Shown here: positions 43,314-52,001 of the stretch, piece after piece
Layout of the letters: each line of letters begins with the position of its first letter
Numbering within the stretch: the stretch's first letter is position 1
Position numbers and translations under genes: made by a program
NCBI RefSeq assembly: GCF_030929595.1
Contig: NZ_JAVFVR010000001.1
Location: 1,054,001-1,118,000, forward strand
Length of the DNA: 64,000 nucleotides
Direction: 5' to 3'
Origin: Flavobacterium sp. LHD-85
Lineage (GTDB): Bacteria > Bacteroidota > Bacteroidia > Flavobacteriales > Flavobacteriaceae
The notes under the pieces: generated by a model
Seen by the model: only the letters and a program-made list of their open reading frames with translations
Databases searched by the model: none
Told to the model about the DNA's origin: nothing

Positions 43314-44327
43314 TTAATCTGCGAAAACTTTTTTCCAGTCTTTCTGCATATCCACAACATGCCATTTGTTTTGAGCTGCTGCATTTAATGATGCATTGTC
43401 TTTTTCCTGATATTTATATTCTCTTATAGAATCATTATGATTTACAAGCAATTGAAAAGATGGATATTTATTCCCTTGAGAATATTTCAGCATCGCAATA
43501 TCTCCTGCACCACCTTCGTTACCACAGGCAAAAACAGGTCGCTGTCCGATGTGCAATTGAATTCCAACAGGTTTCCCTTCTTTATCATTAAAATGATCTA
43601 AAGCAGCCTCACGCTGTACTGCATTTTTAGCTGCATCGTATTTGTATTTGAAAGAAGTACCTACCACTTGGTCTTTCGGAATTCCGTAAAAATCTTGAGA
43701 TATTGCTCGCACCACTTCTATTGTTCCTCCAGTAACGATATAAGTTTTAAATCCGTTAGCGCGGAGATAATTCAGCAGTTCTAATTGCGGTTGATAACGT
43801 ATTTTTTTTACGGGAACATTTTTACCTGGATACTGTGCACTTTTAAAAAAGTCATTCACCGAAGTTTCAAATTCATCTTCGGTCATTCCAGTATGCGTTG
43901 CGGCAACTAATTCTATAAGTGCTTTATCACCACCTTTTTCAAAGAAAGTTTTATCTTTTTCTATAACTGCTTTAAAAGGCTGTTTTTGTGCTAATTCAGG
44001 TTTGGCTTCTACCATTTTTTTTACTCGATAAAAAGCAAATAATTCCTGAACATAAGGCTTTTCAGCCCAAAGTGTTCCGTCATTATCAAAAGTAGCAATT
44101 CTATCTTCTACCGGAATAAAATCTGGACTTCCTTCTTTTGTTACTTTTTCAACATAAGTAATAATATCTTTTTTTAATGCTCCGTCATTCCAGCTTGGCA
44201 ATGGATCGCCATTATTTGCAGCAGTTTCTGTTTGTTTATTTTCTGTTGGAGAAGTTACTGTATCCGATTTTTTACAGGAAAAGAAAAACAAAGTCACCAG
44301 AGACACTATATATATACTTTTTTTCAT
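43314..44327 (-). CDS. HAD-superfamily hydrolase, lipoprotein
   Basis: A 337-residue protein with lipobox FFSC (Cys18), then a Ser/Thr-rich linker and a HAD hydrolase domain. The nucleophile motif is DNDGT (81-85), motif II is VTGGTIE, and the later GNEGGAGDIAML carries the metal-binding acidic residues. The cap has FFKSAQYPGKNVPV. It resembles phosphoserine-phosphatase-like HADs. Lipid anchoring outside the cytoplasm is unusual for HAD enzymes. It follows the arylsulfatase after a terminator-like hairpin. Confidence 0.9.
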   Translation of the reverse strand: MKKSIYIVSLVTLFFFSCKKSDTVTSPTENKQTETAANNGDPLPSWNDGALKKDIITYVEKVTKEGSPDFIPVEDRIATFDNDGTLWAEKPYVQELFAFYRVKKMVEAKPELAQKQPFKAVIEKDKTFFEKGGDKALIELVAATHTGMTEDEFETSVNDFFKSAQYPGKNVPVKKIRYQPQLELLNYLRANGFKTYIVTGGTIEVVRAISQDFYGIPKDQVVGTSFKYKYDAAKNAVQREAALDHFNDKEGKPVGIQLHIGQRPVFACGNEGGAGDIAMLKYSQGNKYPSFQLLVNHNDSIREYKYQEKDNASLNAAAQNKWHVVDMQKDWKKVFAD

Positions 44328-44344
44328 GATGTTTTTATTTTAGT

Positions 44345-44380
44345 AAAAGAGATTCAGATTTTTCAACCTGAATCTCTTTT
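44345..44380 (-). terminator. Attenuator/terminator between the sulfatase and HAD genes
   Basis: Perfect 13-bp arms AAAAGAGATTCAG (44345-44357) and its inverse (44368-44380) with a 10-nt loop and a T-rich flank on the minus strand. It lies inside the apparent operon, so downstream expression probably depends on read-through. Confidence 0.78.
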
Positions 44381-44388
44381 GTTATGAT

Positions 44389-46062
44389 TTATTTTTTCTT
44401 TTTTGCTTCTTGCTCCTCCTCTTTTAATTTTGGTAAAACATTTTTCTCAACATACTGATCGGCTTTAATACCTCTTAGAGTCTGCTGCATAATTGTAGTT
44501 GGATTAAAACTAGGCGGTATAGAACGTGGCGGATAGTCTTTAAAAGTTTCTGCAAAAACAAAAACATCATTCATAACACCATACATTGTCTGAACATGAT
44601 TTAACTGCCAATCCCAGAATGTGTTAGAAGTAAAATCAGCACGTTCGTATGGATCTTGGAATATGTTAAATATTTTTTGCAAACGTAATTCTGTAAATGG
44701 TTCGGCCCATACTCCAAGAGTACCAGGGCTACGCTGTTCTGCAAAAACATATTTGTAATCTCCTTCTCTCAACCCTACTAAAAGGCCATCATCATCAGAA
44801 TAGAAGAATTTATCTCTTACACTTTTACCTCCTTGTAGTAACTTTGTTTGATCAAAACCGTCTAGATGTACTTTATAACTTTTTCCATTTGCATTATATC
44901 CTTTCAAAAGTTTCTTAACTAAATCAGGTTCTCCTGCAATTGATGCAAAAGTTGGCATCCAATCGTTGTGGCTCATTAATTCATTTGTGATTGTTCCTGG
45001 TTTAATATGACCTGGCCATCTTACAATACAAGGTACACGGAAAGCTCCTTCCCAGTTGGTGTTTTTTTCTGAACGAAAAGAGGTCATTGCCCCATCTGGC
45101 CATGTATTCATATGAGGTCCATTGTCTGTAGAATAAACAACAATTGTATTGTCTGCAATTCCTAAATCGTCTAATGCTTTTAAGATGCTTCCAATAGTTT
45201 CATCATGTTCAATCATACCATCAATATACTCGCTGTCTCCATGTGTATATCTTCCTCTATGCTCTTTTCTAACGTGCGTACGCAGGTGCATACGAGTAGC
45301 GTTGAACCAACAGAAAAATGGTTTTCCAGATGCACTTTGTCTCTTAATAAAATCGATTGCTGCTGCAGAAGTTTCATCATCAACAGTTTCCATTCTTTTT
45401 TTGGTAAGTGCTCCTGTATCTTCAATTTTTTGTTTTCCTACTCTACCAAAACGAGGATCAGTTGTCGCATCATCAGCATTTGTTGCAACACATTTTAACA
45501 CTCCTCTTGGCCCATATTTTTTCAAATATTCTGGGTCTTTTGGATAATCTGGCAATTCTGGCTCTTCTTCAGCATTTAAATGATACAGATTTCCGAAGAA
45601 TTCGTCAAAACCATTTACAGTTGGCAAACTTTCATTTCTATCCCCAACGTGGTTTTTACCAAACTGTCCTGTAACGTATCCCAAATTTTTCATGACCCCC
45701 CCAATAGACGGATCTAACTGACTCATTCCCATTGGTGCACCAGGAAAACCTACTTTTGTAAGTCCTGTGCGAATACCGTGTTGTCCTGTTAAAAAGGCCG
45801 CACGCCCTGCCGTACAGCTCTGTTCTCCATAATAATGTAAAAATCGCATTCCCTCATTTGCCAAGCGATCAATATTAGGAGTAGTATATCCCATTAGTCC
45901 ATCACTATAAGCACTAATATTGGTAATCCCAATATCATCTCCCCAGAGTACTAGGATATTTGGTTTTTTACTCTGCGCTGTAACAGAAACTCCGGAAAAA
46001 AATAGTAAAACCAATACCTTTAAAGTATCCGTAAATCTGCATTTTAATTTGATTTGTTTCAT
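44389..46062 (-). CDS. Arylsulfatase (formylglycine-dependent sulfatase)
   Basis: A 557-residue exported enzyme with a signal peptide ending near VTAQ. The sulfatase signature SCTAGRAAFLTGQHG carries the cysteine (Cys83) to be converted to formylglycine and Arg87. The metal-binding Asp pair (GDDIG, 41-45) and later YSTDNGPH are present. It hydrolyses sulfate esters; the substrate may be a polysaccharide, lipid or aromatic. A maturing sulfatase-activating enzyme is not encoded in this window. It heads the seven-gene envelope run behind a promoter with palindromic upstream sites. Confidence 0.95.
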   Translation of the reverse strand: MKQIKLKCRFTDTLKVLVLLFFSGVSVTAQSKKPNILVLWGDDIGITNISAYSDGLMGYTTPNIDRLANEGMRFLHYYGEQSCTAGRAAFLTGQHGIRTGLTKVGFPGAPMGMSQLDPSIGGVMKNLGYVTGQFGKNHVGDRNESLPTVNGFDEFFGNLYHLNAEEEPELPDYPKDPEYLKKYGPRGVLKCVATNADDATTDPRFGRVGKQKIEDTGALTKKRMETVDDETSAAAIDFIKRQSASGKPFFCWFNATRMHLRTHVRKEHRGRYTHGDSEYIDGMIEHDETIGSILKALDDLGIADNTIVVYSTDNGPHMNTWPDGAMTSFRSEKNTNWEGAFRVPCIVRWPGHIKPGTITNELMSHNDWMPTFASIAGEPDLVKKLLKGYNANGKSYKVHLDGFDQTKLLQGGKSVRDKFFYSDDDGLLVGLREGDYKYVFAEQRSPGTLGVWAEPFTELRLQKIFNIFQDPYERADFTSNTFWDWQLNHVQTMYGVMNDVFVFAETFKDYPPRSIPPSFNPTTIMQQTLRGIKADQYVEKNVLPKLKEEEQEAKKKK

Positions 46063-46181
46063 GATAAAAAAATTCGTTAATGATTCTTGCTATTGTATGT
46101 GTATGAAAAATCTAAAAAACAAGTGGGAAAAATGATACGCTTTCAAAAAACACTTTCCATCGAGGTTGCATTTTTTTGATG

Positions 46182-46216
46182 TGTTTCAAATTCATTTTAT
46201 TTTAAAATCTGAAACA
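46182..46216. promoter_or_regulatory. Operator-like inverted repeat, site 3
   Basis: TGTTTCA (46182-46188) and TGAAACA (46210-46216) with a 21-nt spacer, downstream of the predicted sulfatase start point. The half-sites equal those of sites 1 and 2, but the wider spacing makes this one weaker. Confidence 0.5.
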
Positions 46217-46245
46217 AAATATTTTTAACTTTTTCTTAAGTATCT

Positions 46246-46273
46246 CAAATTTAACTAATAAAAGAGCGAACAA
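46246..46273 (-). promoter_or_regulatory. Predicted promoter of the arylsulfatase operon
   Basis: On the minus strand: -33 TTG (46271-46273), 17-bp spacer, -7 TAAATTTG (46246-46253). It leaves a leader of about 180 nt before the ATG at 46062. Two perfect palindromes lie 20-100 bp upstream. Confidence 0.6.
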
Positions 46274-46293
46274 TCGTGTTTATTCGGCATGAG

Positions 46294-46321
46294 CTTGTTT
46301 CATATTATAAAATGAAACAAG
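46294..46321. promoter_or_regulatory. Operator-like palindrome, site 1
   Basis: CTTGTTTCAT (46294-46303) and ATGAAACAAG (46312-46321), perfect 10-bp arms with an 8-nt spacer. Its centre lies 50 bp from site 2. Confidence 0.72.
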
Positions 46322-46345
46322 ATAATTGGAGAATTTGCACCAAAA

Positions 46346-46369
46346 TGTTTCATTTTACAAAATGAAACA
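46346..46369. promoter_or_regulatory. Operator-like palindrome, site 2
   Basis: TGTTTCATTTT (46346-46356) and AAAATGAAACA (46359-46369), perfect 11-bp arms around AC. The most symmetric member of the set. Confidence 0.75.
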
Positions 46370-46593
46370 CATCAAAGTGTCAGAAAATTAAGTAGTTATG
46401 TTTTTGTTTGGAAAAAGGAAAAAAGACAGAAATAAAACTAAAATATCATTTTTTGAGTTGCTATTTCTTAACAAAATGGCTAAATGGAACAAAAAAATCA
46501 TTTTATTTATGCAAAATTTTAACAAATTATCAGAAAATCAATTTATAAAACTTTTCTTAAAGCAAAATGAATTTTGTAAAAACATCATGAAAA

Positions 46594-46628
46594 CAAAAAA
46601 GCCGCTTAAAAAAATTAAGCGGCTTTTT
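46594..46628. terminator. Terminator of pyk
   Basis: GCCGCTTAA (46601-46609) and TTAAGCGGC (46615-46623) with A-rich and T-rich flanks, 21 bp past the pyk stop on the minus strand. Confidence 0.88.
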
Positions 46629-46648
46629 GAAACTTGTTAAAGAACGAA

Positions 46649-48082
46649 TTATTCGATTTCAGAAACTCTCATCGTGTTAACCATTCCTTTATCTTTAATT
46701 GGCATTGCAGCAAGATTGATTAAATAATCTCCTTTTTGCGCATAACCTTTGTCAACTGCAATTTGATTTACATCTGTTACCGTATCGTCTGTACTTTCTT
46801 CATTATCATAGTAGAAAGATTTAACTCCCCATAATAAATTCAATTGTGTTAAGATTCTTCTGTTTGAAGTAAATACCAAAATATGAGCGGTTGATGGTCT
46901 CCAAGCCGAAATTTGGAAAGCCGTATAACCGCTGTTTGTTAAAGTACAGATTGCTTTAGCTTCGATTTCATTAGCCAATAAAGCTGCTTGGTGGCAAACT
47001 GTTTTAGTAACAAAACGTTTTGTTTTAATTTGTGGTGTATTTTGAGGCACTTGAATAAGCGGAGAGTTTTCTACTGCTTCGCAAATTTGCGCCATTCTTT
47101 GAATAACTTGTACTGGATAGTTTCCTGTAGCAGTTTCTCCAGATAACATTACTGCATCTGCTCCGTCCATTACTGAGTTAGCAACGTCATTTACTTCTGC
47201 TCTTGTTGGAGTTAAACTTGTAATCATTGTTTCCATCATTTGTGTAGCAACGATAACAGGAATTCTAGCTGTTTTAGCTCTTCTAATCAAATCTTTTTGC
47301 ACCAACGGAACTTCGTGAGCTGGAAGCTCAACACCAAGATCTCCACGAGCAACCATTAAACCATCGCAATATGCTACAATTTTATCCATATTCTCAAGAG
47401 CTTCTGGCATTTCAATTTTAGCAACGATTGGAATTTTATATTCTGAATGCTTAGCAATTAATTCTTGCAAGTCCTGCAAATCGCGTGGAGTTTTCACGAA
47501 TGAAAGCGCGATCCAGTCTACTTTTTGTTCAATTGCAAAAATCGCGTCAGCAATATCTTTTTCTGTTAAAGCTGGTAAAGAAATTTTTGTGTTTGGAAGA
47601 TTAACTCCTTTTTTAGATTTTAATTCTCCACCTTGAATAACTCTAGCAACAACCTCTGTTTTTTTGTCTGTAGAAACAATTTCGAAAATTAGTTTACCAT
47701 CGTCAAGCAAGATACGCTCTCCTGGGTTAACATCATTTGGGAAATTTTGATATTTCATGAACACTCTTTTTGATGTTCCGATAATATCTTCAGCAGTTGT
47801 AAAAGTGATTTCATCTCCATCATTTACAACAGTACCTTCTTCCATTACACCAACTCTAAGTTTTGGTCCTTGCAAATCTCCAAGGATTGCTGTTGTATAA
47901 CCAAACTCTTCGTTTAATCCTCTAATGATATTGATTTTTTCTTTTACTCCTTCGTAATCTGCATGCGAAAAATTGATTCTAAACACATTAACACCTGCAT
48001 CGATCATATCTTTAATGATCTCTCTTGTACCACAAGCGGGGCCGAGTGTAGCAACAATTTTGGTTTTCTTGTTTGTTAACAT
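46649..48082 (-). CDS. pyk: Pyruvate kinase
   Basis: A 477-residue cytoplasmic glycolytic enzyme converting phosphoenolpyruvate and ADP to pyruvate and ATP. Landmarks are KIVATLGPAC at the start, ILGDLQGPKLRVG, the catalytic-lysine/metal segment IPIVAKIEMPEALEN and MVARGDLGVELP, and MLSGETATGNYPV. The length is normal for bacterial Pyk. It follows the IPExxVDY gene by a few bases, a gene pair conserved in flavobacteria. Confidence 0.97.
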   Translation of the reverse strand: MLTNKKTKIVATLGPACGTREIIKDMIDAGVNVFRINFSHADYEGVKEKINIIRGLNEEFGYTTAILGDLQGPKLRVGVMEEGTVVNDGDEITFTTAEDIIGTSKRVFMKYQNFPNDVNPGERILLDDGKLIFEIVSTDKKTEVVARVIQGGELKSKKGVNLPNTKISLPALTEKDIADAIFAIEQKVDWIALSFVKTPRDLQDLQELIAKHSEYKIPIVAKIEMPEALENMDKIVAYCDGLMVARGDLGVELPAHEVPLVQKDLIRRAKTARIPVIVATQMMETMITSLTPTRAEVNDVANSVMDGADAVMLSGETATGNYPVQVIQRMAQICEAVENSPLIQVPQNTPQIKTKRFVTKTVCHQAALLANEIEAKAICTLTNSGYTAFQISAWRPSTAHILVFTSNRRILTQLNLLWGVKSFYYDNEESTDDTVTDVNQIAVDKGYAQKGDYLINLAAMPIKDKGMVNTMRVSEIE

Positions 48083-48087
48083 TTTTT

Positions 48088-48576
48088 TTAAAAAATTAGA
48101 TTGTTTTTTGATTTTATTTTGTCTGTATCAACGGCATAAATAGCTGCAATACTTTCTATTGTGTTCAATTTTTGTTGAATTTCTGAAAAATTAAGCGCCT
48201 CTTCGCTATTATCAATTTTCAGGAAAAAATCGACTTTCTTAAATTCAGGAAGTAAATGAATTGTTGTCGAAACCTCACTTGTTTCATTAGAAAACAAATT
48301 CTGGAAATCATTTGTACTCACAGAAATGATTTCATTTTTATTCTGAATTAAATTCCAGGAAACAGCTTTTTCTTCATCATAATAATAGAATCTGGAAAAA
48401 TTTGCTTCACCTTCCTTAGTTTGAGCATGGATCTCGTTTTTGCTCTTACTTAAGTTGATCGGAAGGATTTTATTGATAAAATAGGCCAATCTATAATCTT
48501 CTAATGAAGTATGAATTGCCATTAAATAATAATCAATTTCGTCAAATTCGTCTAAATCCAATTTATGAATAGCCAT
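48088..48576 (-). CDS. IPExxVDY-family protein
   Basis: A 162-residue Bacteroidota-specific protein. The naming motif appears here as LLPEFKKVDFF. No catalytic residues are recognised and no signal peptide is present. I chose ATG 48576; an ATG five codons upstream is less likely from family starts. It is tightly coupled to pyk (5 bp), so a link to pyruvate kinase synthesis or activity is possible but unproven. Confidence 0.9.
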   Translation of the reverse strand: MAIHKLDLDEFDEIDYYLMAIHTSLEDYRLAYFINKILPINLSKSKNEIHAQTKEGEANFSRFYYYDEEKAVSWNLIQNKNEIISVSTNDFQNLFSNETSEVSTTIHLLPEFKKVDFFLKIDNSEEALNFSEIQQKLNTIESIAAIYAVDTDKIKSKNNLIF

Positions 48577-48701
48577 GTCTTGAAAAATCAAGTTGTAAAT
48601 ATACTATTTCTAAACGGAGCTTCAACAGTTATGACATGCTTGTTTTGTTAAATTATAAACGAAAACGTTGTAGCATTGTGATAGTTACAACATTTTTGCA
48701 G

Positions 48702-49442
48702 CTATTTCTTGTCAATTTTTTCTTGAAACGCAAAATAAGCTCTCTGAGATGCTTTCTCTTCGGCCTTCTTTTTTGAAGTTGCTCGCGCTCTTGCAACAAC
48801 TTTATCGTCAATACTCAATTTAACACCAAATAAACGCTGGCCGTCTATACCGTTATCTTCAAAAATGTCATAATGAAAAACTCTTTTTTCTTTCTGGCAC
48901 CACTCGATAACAAGACTTTTATAGCTTATAACTTTTCCTTCTAGTCGCGCGATATCTACATAAGGCGTAACTACTCTTTTTTGGATAAATTTTTCACAAA
49001 AAGTATAGCCTTTGTCTAAATAGATAGCCCCTATAAGGGATTCAAAAATATTGCCATGAATGTTTTCTCCAAAGTGCTGAATCGGCACTTTACTTTCTAC
49101 AAACTGCACTAAATTTAAATCCTTACCTAATTCGTTCAAATGTTCTCGGCTCACAATTTTGGAACGCATCTTGGTCAAATAACCTTCGTCGCCATTTGGA
49201 GCTTTATTAAATAAATGTGCCGCAATAACAGCACTTAACATTGCATCTCCTAAGAATTCTAAGCGTTCATAATTTATAGGATGCCCATTCTGATCTAATT
49301 TATTAGAAGAACGATGTGTAAAAGCTCTTCGATAAAAATCAACATTTGTAGGCGGAAAACCAAGAATTTTCTGAATAGTGTCAAAAAAAATCCCGTCTTC
49401 TAGAGAACGGGATTTAGAAAATATTTTTTTGATAATATTCAT
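48702..49442 (-). CDS. rnc: Ribonuclease III
   Basis: A 246-residue double-strand-specific endoribonuclease. The catalytic signature ERLEFLGDAMLSAVIA is intact, with a second conserved acidic segment (IFESLIGAIYLDKG). The C-terminal dsRNA-binding domain ends with ARATSKKKAEEKASQRA. It is 10 bp after fabF, as in other flavobacteria, and processes rRNA and other structured RNAs. Confidence 0.97.
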   Translation of the reverse strand: MNIIKKIFSKSRSLEDGIFFDTIQKILGFPPTNVDFYRRAFTHRSSNKLDQNGHPINYERLEFLGDAMLSAVIAAHLFNKAPNGDEGYLTKMRSKIVSREHLNELGKDLNLVQFVESKVPIQHFGENIHGNIFESLIGAIYLDKGYTFCEKFIQKRVVTPYVDIARLEGKVISYKSLVIEWCQKEKRVFHYDIFEDNGIDGQRLFGVKLSIDDKVVARARATSKKKAEEKASQRAYFAFQEKIDKK

Positions 49443-49452
49443 ATACAGAAAA

Positions 49453-50706
49453 TTAATCAGCTAGTTTTTTAAACAATACGCAAGCATTGTGTCCACCAAA
49501 ACCAAATGTATTACTCATAGCAACATTTACTTCTCTTTTTTGAGGTTTGTTTAGAGTAAGGTTTAAAGATGGGTCAATGTTTTCGTCAACAACTGTATGG
49601 TTAATCGTTGGAGGAACAATTCCGTGTTGCATTGCCAAGATAGAAGCAATTGCTTCAATAGCTCCAGCTGCACCAAGCAAGTGTCCTGTCATTGATTTTG
49701 TAGAGTTGATGTTGATGTTTTTAGCGTGATCTCCAAAAACTTTGCTAATTGCTTTTAATTCAGCAACGTCTCCTAATGGAGTAGAAGTTCCGTGAGTATT
49801 GATATGATCAACCTGATCAGGTGTCATTCCAGCATCTCTCAATGTGTTTTCCATTACAGCGATAACTCCAATTCCTTCCGGATGTGGTGCAGTTAAGTGG
49901 TAAGCATCAGACGACATACCGCCACCGCCAATTTCGCAATAGATTTTTGCACCTCTTGCTTTAGCATGTTCATAATCTTCAAGAACTAAAGCTCCTGCTC
50001 CTTCTCCTAAAACGAAACCATCTCTGGTTGCATCAAAAGGTCTTGAAGCTGTTTCTGGACTTTCATTTCTTGTAGATAAAGCGTGCATTGAGCTAAATCC
50101 TCCCATACCTGCAATTGTAACAGCAGCTTCAGAACCACCAGAAACAATAACATCGCACATTCCTAAACGGATGTAGTTGAAAGCATCGATTAACGCATTT
50201 GCAGAAGACGCACAAGCAGAAACCGTAGTATAATTTGGCCCCATATACCCGTTACGCATAGAGATATGCGCAGGAGCAATATCGGCAATCATTTTAGGAA
50301 TAAAGAAAGGATTGAACTTTGGAGTTCCATCACCTTTTGCATAATACAATACTTCATCTTGGAAAGTCTCTAAACCTCCAATTCCTGCTCCCCAGATAAC
50401 ACCAACTCTTTGCTTGTTTACGTTATCATTTGTGATTCCAGCATCTTTAATAGCTTCGTCGCTGGCAGCAATTGCGTATTGTGCAAATTTATCTAATCTA
50501 CGAGATTCCTTGCGATCCATGTAATCTTCAATATTGAAGTTTTTTACTTCGCAGGCAAATTTCGTTTTGTGTTTCTCGGTATCATAATATGTGATTGGAG
50601 CGGCTCCGCTAACTCCATTCACAAGTGCATTCCAATATTCTTGGATATTATTCCCAATAGGAGTAAGTGCACCTAATCCTGTTACAACAACTCGCCTTAA
50701 TGCCAT
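49453..50706 (-). CDS. fabF: Beta-ketoacyl-ACP synthase II
   Basis: A 417-residue condensing enzyme of fatty acid elongation. The Cys-His-His triad is visible: Cys165 in VSACASSANA, His305 in NTHGTSTPLGD, and His342 in TGHLLGAAGA. It uses the acyl carrier protein encoded just upstream (acpP) and is followed directly by rnc. Confidence 0.97.
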   Translation of the reverse strand: MALRRVVVTGLGALTPIGNNIQEYWNALVNGVSGAAPITYYDTEKHKTKFACEVKNFNIEDYMDRKESRRLDKFAQYAIAASDEAIKDAGITNDNVNKQRVGVIWGAGIGGLETFQDEVLYYAKGDGTPKFNPFFIPKMIADIAPAHISMRNGYMGPNYTTVSACASSANALIDAFNYIRLGMCDVIVSGGSEAAVTIAGMGGFSSMHALSTRNESPETASRPFDATRDGFVLGEGAGALVLEDYEHAKARGAKIYCEIGGGGMSSDAYHLTAPHPEGIGVIAVMENTLRDAGMTPDQVDHINTHGTSTPLGDVAELKAISKVFGDHAKNININSTKSMTGHLLGAAGAIEAIASILAMQHGIVPPTINHTVVDENIDPSLNLTLNKPQKREVNVAMSNTFGFGGHNACVLFKKLAD

Positions 50707-50838
50707 AAATATGTATTTTGTACTTTAAACAAATAAAACCCACGCTTTCTTAACTTATTGTTACTTAAGAGCCATGGGAATTACAATATAAATATATCTT
50801 TTTGATTGAAAATCAATCGAAATTTAAAATTTAAAAAA

Positions 50839-50950
50839 AATAATAACACCCGATTTTTAGAAAATCCAATTTTTCAAAAAACAAATCCCAATTTTGGAAT
50901 TTGAACATTCAAATTTGGAATTTTTAAAATTCGGGTGTGGTATTATTATT
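50839..50950. terminator. Long inverted repeat between acpP and fabF
   Basis: ACACCCGA (50846-50853) pairs with TCGGGTGT (50931-50938) and the flanking AATAATA/TATTATT extend the stem. The interior is AATTCCAAA-type words. A T-rich run follows on the minus strand, so it may terminate or attenuate acpP before fabF. Confidence 0.55.
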
Positions 50951-51182
50951 TTTTTGCTTCTTCGATATAAGAAATAGCTTGACCAACAGTAGCAATGTTT
51001 TCTGCTTGATCGTCTGGAATTTGAATATCAAATTCTTTTTCGAATTCCATAATAAGCTCAACAGTGTCTAATGAGTCAGCTCCTAAATCATTAGTGAAGC
51101 TTGCTTCTGTTACAACTTCGTTTTCGTCAACACCTAATTTGTCTACGATAATCGCTTTTACTCTTGATGCAATGTCTGACAT
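50946..51182 (-). CDS. acpP: Acyl carrier protein
   Basis: A 78-residue ACP. Ser37 in [15 protein letters not shown] is the phosphopantetheine attachment site. It is very acidic, as usual. It carries growing acyl chains for FabF encoded downstream. A promoter lies 31 bp upstream on the minus strand. Confidence 0.97.
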   Translation of the reverse strand: MSDIASRVKAIIVDKLGVDENEVVTEASFTNDLGADSLDTVELIMEFEKEFDIQIPDDQAENIATVGQAISYIEEAKK

Positions 51183-51212
51183 AATCTTTAATTTTAGAAT
51201 TTAATTTGTTGG

Positions 51213-51241
51213 CAAAAATAAAAAACTTTATTTTAAAACAA
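51213..51241 (-). promoter_or_regulatory. acpP promoter
   Basis: On the minus strand: -33 TTG (51239-51241), 18-bp spacer, -7 TATTTTTG (51213-51220). Confidence 0.62.
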
Positions 51242-51357
51242 CTATTTAGTTTATAAATGTGACACTAATTTATAAAATTAATTTCAAGAAAGGTCTTTTA
51301 AAGCTATTTATTTTCGATTTTTATTCCGTTTTTTGCACTCTTAAAACACACAGCTTT

Positions 51358-51933
51358 ATGAAAAAAATTATTGTTTTTGCCTCAGGATCAGGAACTAACA
51401 CGGAGAACATTATAAAATATTTTTCAAACACCGAAATTGCGAGGGTCGTTTCGGTCTTTACAAATAATGCTTCGGCAAAAGTGATTGAAAGAGCAAAAAA
51501 TCATCAAATTCCAGTCGAAATCTTCTCAAAAAACGAACTTTTGGAAAGAAACGTACTACAAAAAGTGCAAGAAATCGACCCAGATTTGATAATCTTGGCT
51601 GGATTTTTACTCAAATTCCCCGAAAACATAATCGAACAATATCCAAATAAGATAATCAATATCCATCCTGCACTTTTACCTAATTACGGAGGCAAAGGAA
51701 TGTACGGAATGCACATACACAGAGCAATCGTAAATAATAAAGAAAAAGAAACTGGAATATCTATTCATTATGTTAACGAAAACTATGATGAAGGTGCTAT
51801 CATCTTTCAAGCAAATGTTGCCTTAACAGAGGAAGACACTCCTGAAACGGTTGCTGAAAAGATCCATGAGCTGGAACAAAAACATTTCCCGGAGATTATT
51901 CATAGAATTCTTGACGAAAATTCTAAAATTTAA
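51358..51933 (+). CDS. purN: Phosphoribosylglycinamide formyltransferase
   Basis: A 191-residue GAR transformylase of purine synthesis using 10-formyl-THF. The N-terminal FASGSGTNTENI loop, INIHPALLPNYGGKGMYGMH with the catalytic His, and the conserved Asp in NYDEGAIIF are present. I chose ATG 51358 because it gives the normal start (MKKIIVFASGSG); the longer frame is AT-rich upstream sequence. It is divergent from acpP. Confidence 0.96.
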   Translation: MKKIIVFASGSGTNTENIIKYFSNTEIARVVSVFTNNASAKVIERAKNHQIPVEIFSKNELLERNVLQKVQEIDPDLIILAGFLLKFPENIIEQYPNKIINIHPALLPNYGGKGMYGMHIHRAIVNNKEKETGISIHYVNENYDEGAIIFQANVALTEEDTPETVAEKIHELEQKHFPEIIHRILDENSKI

Positions 51934-52001
51934 ATTCCAAATTCCAATTTTAGACAAAGCATTAAATCTGCAATCTAAAATCTACAATCTAAAATAAATA
52001 A

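Larger units (their letters stand above)
46063..46648. other. Regulatory region upstream of the sulfatase operon
   Basis: This 586-bp gap contains a minus-strand promoter (46246-46273), three symmetric TGTTTCA/TGAAACA sites and the pyk terminator. A plus-strand 80-codon frame at 46398-46640 is AT-driven, runs through the pyk terminator and is not supported as a gene. Confidence 0.6.

Noticed and set aside
46398..46640. 80-codon plus-strand frame before pyk
   Set aside because: Lys/Asn/Phe-rich chance frame in AT-rich DNA, overlapping the pyk terminator, with no recognisable domain or promoter.
51259..51357. Upstream extension of purN
   Set aside because: AT-rich, Phe-rich leader without homology; MKKIIVFASGSG at 51358 is the normal start.
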